Positions 62,138 through 64,000 of a DNA stretch of 64,000 nt are shown one piece after another. Below the pieces are notes generated by a model. It saw nothing but the letters and a program-made list of their open reading frames with translations, had not been told where the DNA came from and did not search any database. A program made the translations under genes and the position numbers. Each line of letters opens with the position of its first letter. Within the stretch, counting starts at the first letter, position 1. This stretch comes from Acinetobacter guillouiae CIP 63.46. Lineage in GTDB: Bacteria; Pseudomonadota; Gammaproteobacteria; Pseudomonadales; Moraxellaceae. The stretch is taken from positions 1,142,324 to 1,206,323 of the forward strand of contig NZ_KB849283.1 of NCBI RefSeq assembly GCF_000368145.1, read 5' to 3'.

Positions 62138-63019
62138 TTAAAACTGATGTGCCAATATCGTTTCAATAAATTGCGAAGAAATATTAGAAAGTTCAAAATC
62201 TTTTTTATAAATGATCCCAACCGAAAGATTGACATTGCCCTCTTCAATTTCAACCAAAACATTATTTTCTTTATCGATATAATTTTGAAAATGACGTGGA
62301 ATCGCACTGACCCCCATACCAAAAGCCACAAAATGCGACAATGAACTAATCTGATGACACTCAAGTTTTAAATCTAAGATCATATTATTTTGTGAACATT
62401 TCTCTTCCACCACGTGTCGAATGATCGAAGGTTTCTGTAAAGTGATAAAAGGATAAGCATACAGCTCACGCCATGTCACACTTTTACGCTGCGCCAACTC
62501 ATGATCCTTGGGAAGTAGTGCTAAAAAATCTTCATTGAAAAATGGCTTAAATATTAATTGATCATTGTGTTGCGGTTCAAAACAAATCCCAATTTCAAAA
62601 ATACCCTCTTGGACTTTTTCAATAATTTTTTCATTGGGAATATCATGGATTGAAAAATTGATATTGGGGTGATTCTTATTAAATTCATGCAGTACAGCAG
62701 GTAAAACGGCATGTGTTGCGAAAGGCATCGAGGCAATATTCAATGTGCCACGATGTAATTTAAAACGCTGTTTGACATCTCTTTCCATGTCTTCCCAGTT
62801 TGCCAAAAGTTTTTTAGCAAATGGAATCAACGAATTTCCCTCAGCAGTAAGATCCACACGGCGGGTATTGCGCTTAAACAGCTTGCCACCCAACTCATCC
62901 TCTAAACTTTTGATACTTAAGCTTAAAGCAGATTGACTTAGGCAAAGTTCATTGGCGGCATTGGCATAATTCAATGTCCGAGCAAGAACTAAAAAAGCTT
63001 TTAACTGTTTGAGTGTCAT
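62138..63019 (-). CDS. LysR-family transcriptional regulator
   Basis: 293 residues. The N-terminal HTH (about 5-60) has the text LNYANAANELCLSQSALSLS and the helix LEDELGGKLFKRNTRRVDLT. The effector domain (about 90-290) includes SIHDIPNEKIIEKVQEGIF and FLALLPKDHELAQR. It lies between the CoA-transferase operon (same strand, downstream) and the divergent GntP-family permease, so it probably controls one or both. The effector would be a hydroxybutyrate- or acetoacetate-like acid by context, not by sequence. It has a long divergent region of 654 bp upstream. Confidence 0.85.
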   Translation of the reverse strand: MTLKQLKAFLVLARTLNYANAANELCLSQSALSLSIKSLEDELGGKLFKRNTRRVDLTAEGNSLIPFAKKLLANWEDMERDVKQRFKLHRGTLNIASMPFATHAVLPAVLHEFNKNHPNINFSIHDIPNEKIIEKVQEGIFEIGICFEPQHNDQLIFKPFFNEDFLALLPKDHELAQRKSVTWRELYAYPFITLQKPSIIRHVVEEKCSQNNMILDLKLECHQISSLSHFVAFGMGVSAIPRHFQNYIDKENNVLVEIEEGNVNLSVGIIYKKDFELSNISSQFIETILAHQF

Positions 63020-63673
63020 ACGGCAACCTAACTGATTTATAGCTCTATAATACGCTAAACCAAGCGAGTTTTGATCCTAAAATGAGTCATTTGAGCTATC
63101 GATTTGCTTATAGAATAAGATATTAATCCATGCTAGCTGATCTCACTTTTGCTCAGATTGATGTCTTAATGAAAGTTTTTAATTTGTATGATCTGTAAAA
63201 AATATGTCTATGCATTTAAATCAAGGCAAAATCGATATACGACTTATTTCAAGCAACATACTTGTCAATAAAACCACTGCTGTAAATAAAAATTAAAATG
63301 CTCAACATATACTCATTCATCTGCATCTCCAATTTGGCTTTTTTCTTTTGCTTATCTATGACCTATTGCGCAAAAATCTTATGAAACTTGTTTCTATTCA
63401 TTAGTTTTCCATATTGACTCATAAATATTTTCAAACAATGCCTCGAATAATTTGGATTATAGTTTTATCCATCATTTGGAAATGGATATTCCAATTTATA
63501 AGTCTGGACGATTTATAAAAGCTAAATTTATTGATCAATATTAATTTCTCTAGATATCCATTTTTATTGGTTTCACTCACTAATGCATTTTTATGATTGA
63601 GATAGCCTTGTCGTCATTTGAAATAAAAACAAGGTGGGTTTTGACATATATTCTTTAAGGACGGAGTAAAAAT
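63020..63673. other. Intergenic region between the LysR gene and the permease gene (654 bp)
   Basis: No gene is supported here. It is AT-rich. Short inverted arms CCTTGT and ACAAGG lie near 63607-63633, and a TTGACATATATTCTT run (a fair -35-like element) is at about 63641-63655, just before the permease's AAGGA ribosome site. A LysR operator (T-N11-A type) is expected, but I cannot single one out. Confidence 0.4.
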
Positions 63674-64000
63674 ATGTGGGAACTGGGTATAATTTTACTT
63701 TCTCTTGGCTTGTTGATGTACACAGCCTACAGAGGATTTTCTGTAATTCTCATGGCACCGATTTGTGCCTTATTGGCCGTCTTGCTGATTAACCCTGCCA
63801 ACGTTTTACCATTTTATTCTGGTGTGTTTATGCCAAAAATGGTGGGCTTTATTAAAGATTATTTCTTGGTGTTTTTGCTGGGTGCGATTTTTGGTAAAGT
63901 TGTTGAAATGTCAGGTATTGCTGAATCCATTGCCAAAACGATTGTTAAATTAATTGGCTCTAAAAATGCAATGCTTACCGTTGTTCTGCTAGGGGCAATT
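63674..64000 (+). CDS. GntP-family permease (5' part; continues past the window)
   Basis: The first 109 residues are in the window. They are highly hydrophobic, with four membrane segments beginning WELGIILLSLGLLMYTAYRGF, then PICALLAVLLINPANVLPF and KDYFLVFLLGAIFGKVVEMSG, as in the GntP/DsdX family. Members next to CoA-transferase and hydroxybutyrate dehydrogenase genes import short-chain hydroxy acids such as 3-hydroxybutyrate; others take up gluconate. The ATG has an AAGGACGGAG ribosome site 8 bases upstream. It is divergent from the LysR gene, which fits regulation by it. Confidence 0.85.
   Translation, partial: MWELGIILLSLGLLMYTAYRGFSVILMAPICALLAVLLINPANVLPFYSGVFMPKMVGFIKDYFLVFLLGAIFGKVVEMSGIAESIAKTIVKLIGSKNAMLTVVLLGAI

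Noticed and set aside
1-64000. CRISPR arrays, tRNA or rRNA genes and prophage genes
   Set aside because: No regularly spaced repeats, cloverleaf-like segments, rRNA motifs or phage structural genes were seen on either strand.

Overview
The window is chromosomal DNA of an Acinetobacter species. It has about 40% G+C and dense operons. Its gene sets are typical of that genus: an AdeRS-AdeAB efflux locus with the AdeR direct repeat, a MopR-controlled phenol hydroxylase operon, a carnitine monooxygenase (CntA/CntB) cluster and a citrate-based baumannoferrin/acinetoferrin-type siderophore cluster. The species cannot be fixed from the sequence. There is no rRNA, tRNA, CRISPR array or intact insertion sequence.

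Layout. 0-7.6 kb: the end of a TonB-family gene, then adeAB (-) divergent from adeRS (+); no adeC is visible. 7.7-16.6 kb: mopR (-) divergent from mopKLMNOP, catA and an outer-membrane protein gene (+), turning phenol into catechol and then cis,cis-muconate. A sigma-54 promoter and two upstream palindromes lie between them. 16.7-25.4 kb: a leftward carnitine operon (D-malate dehydrogenase, BCCT transporter, alpha/beta hydrolase, cntA, aldehyde dehydrogenase, cntB) with a divergent LysR gene. 25.5-27.6 kb: a DMT permease and a porin-like protein.

27.8-42.7 kb: a type VI secretion effector island, all leftward. VgrG carries a transthyretin-like segment and a long tail. Next comes a 1665-residue Rhs protein with an unrecognised 247-residue C-terminal toxin-like region, whose stop codon overlaps the start of a small lipoprotein gene. 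A very AT-rich tract follows, with four more lipoproteins of the same family, a sixth more distant one, a Sel1-repeat lipoprotein, a TPR protein and a small membrane protein. I read this as an immunity-gene array, and it is the least described part of the window.

43.2-58.9 kb: a Fur-regulated siderophore cluster. It has three NIS synthetases, an N-hydroxylase, an MFS exporter, an FhuF-like reductase, an RraA-like protein lacking the usual arginine, an acyltransferase, and two related TonB-dependent receptors flanking the set. A 249-bp MITE-like element follows the second receptor gene. 59.3-64 kb: ketone-body/short-chain acid use (thiolase, CoA-transferase subunits B and A, a LysR regulator) and the start of a divergent GntP-family permease cut by the window edge.

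How they fit together: four substrate-driven catabolic or uptake modules, each beside its own regulator or regulatory site (MopR, LysR, Fur, LysR), are separated by an efflux locus and a contact-dependent competition island.
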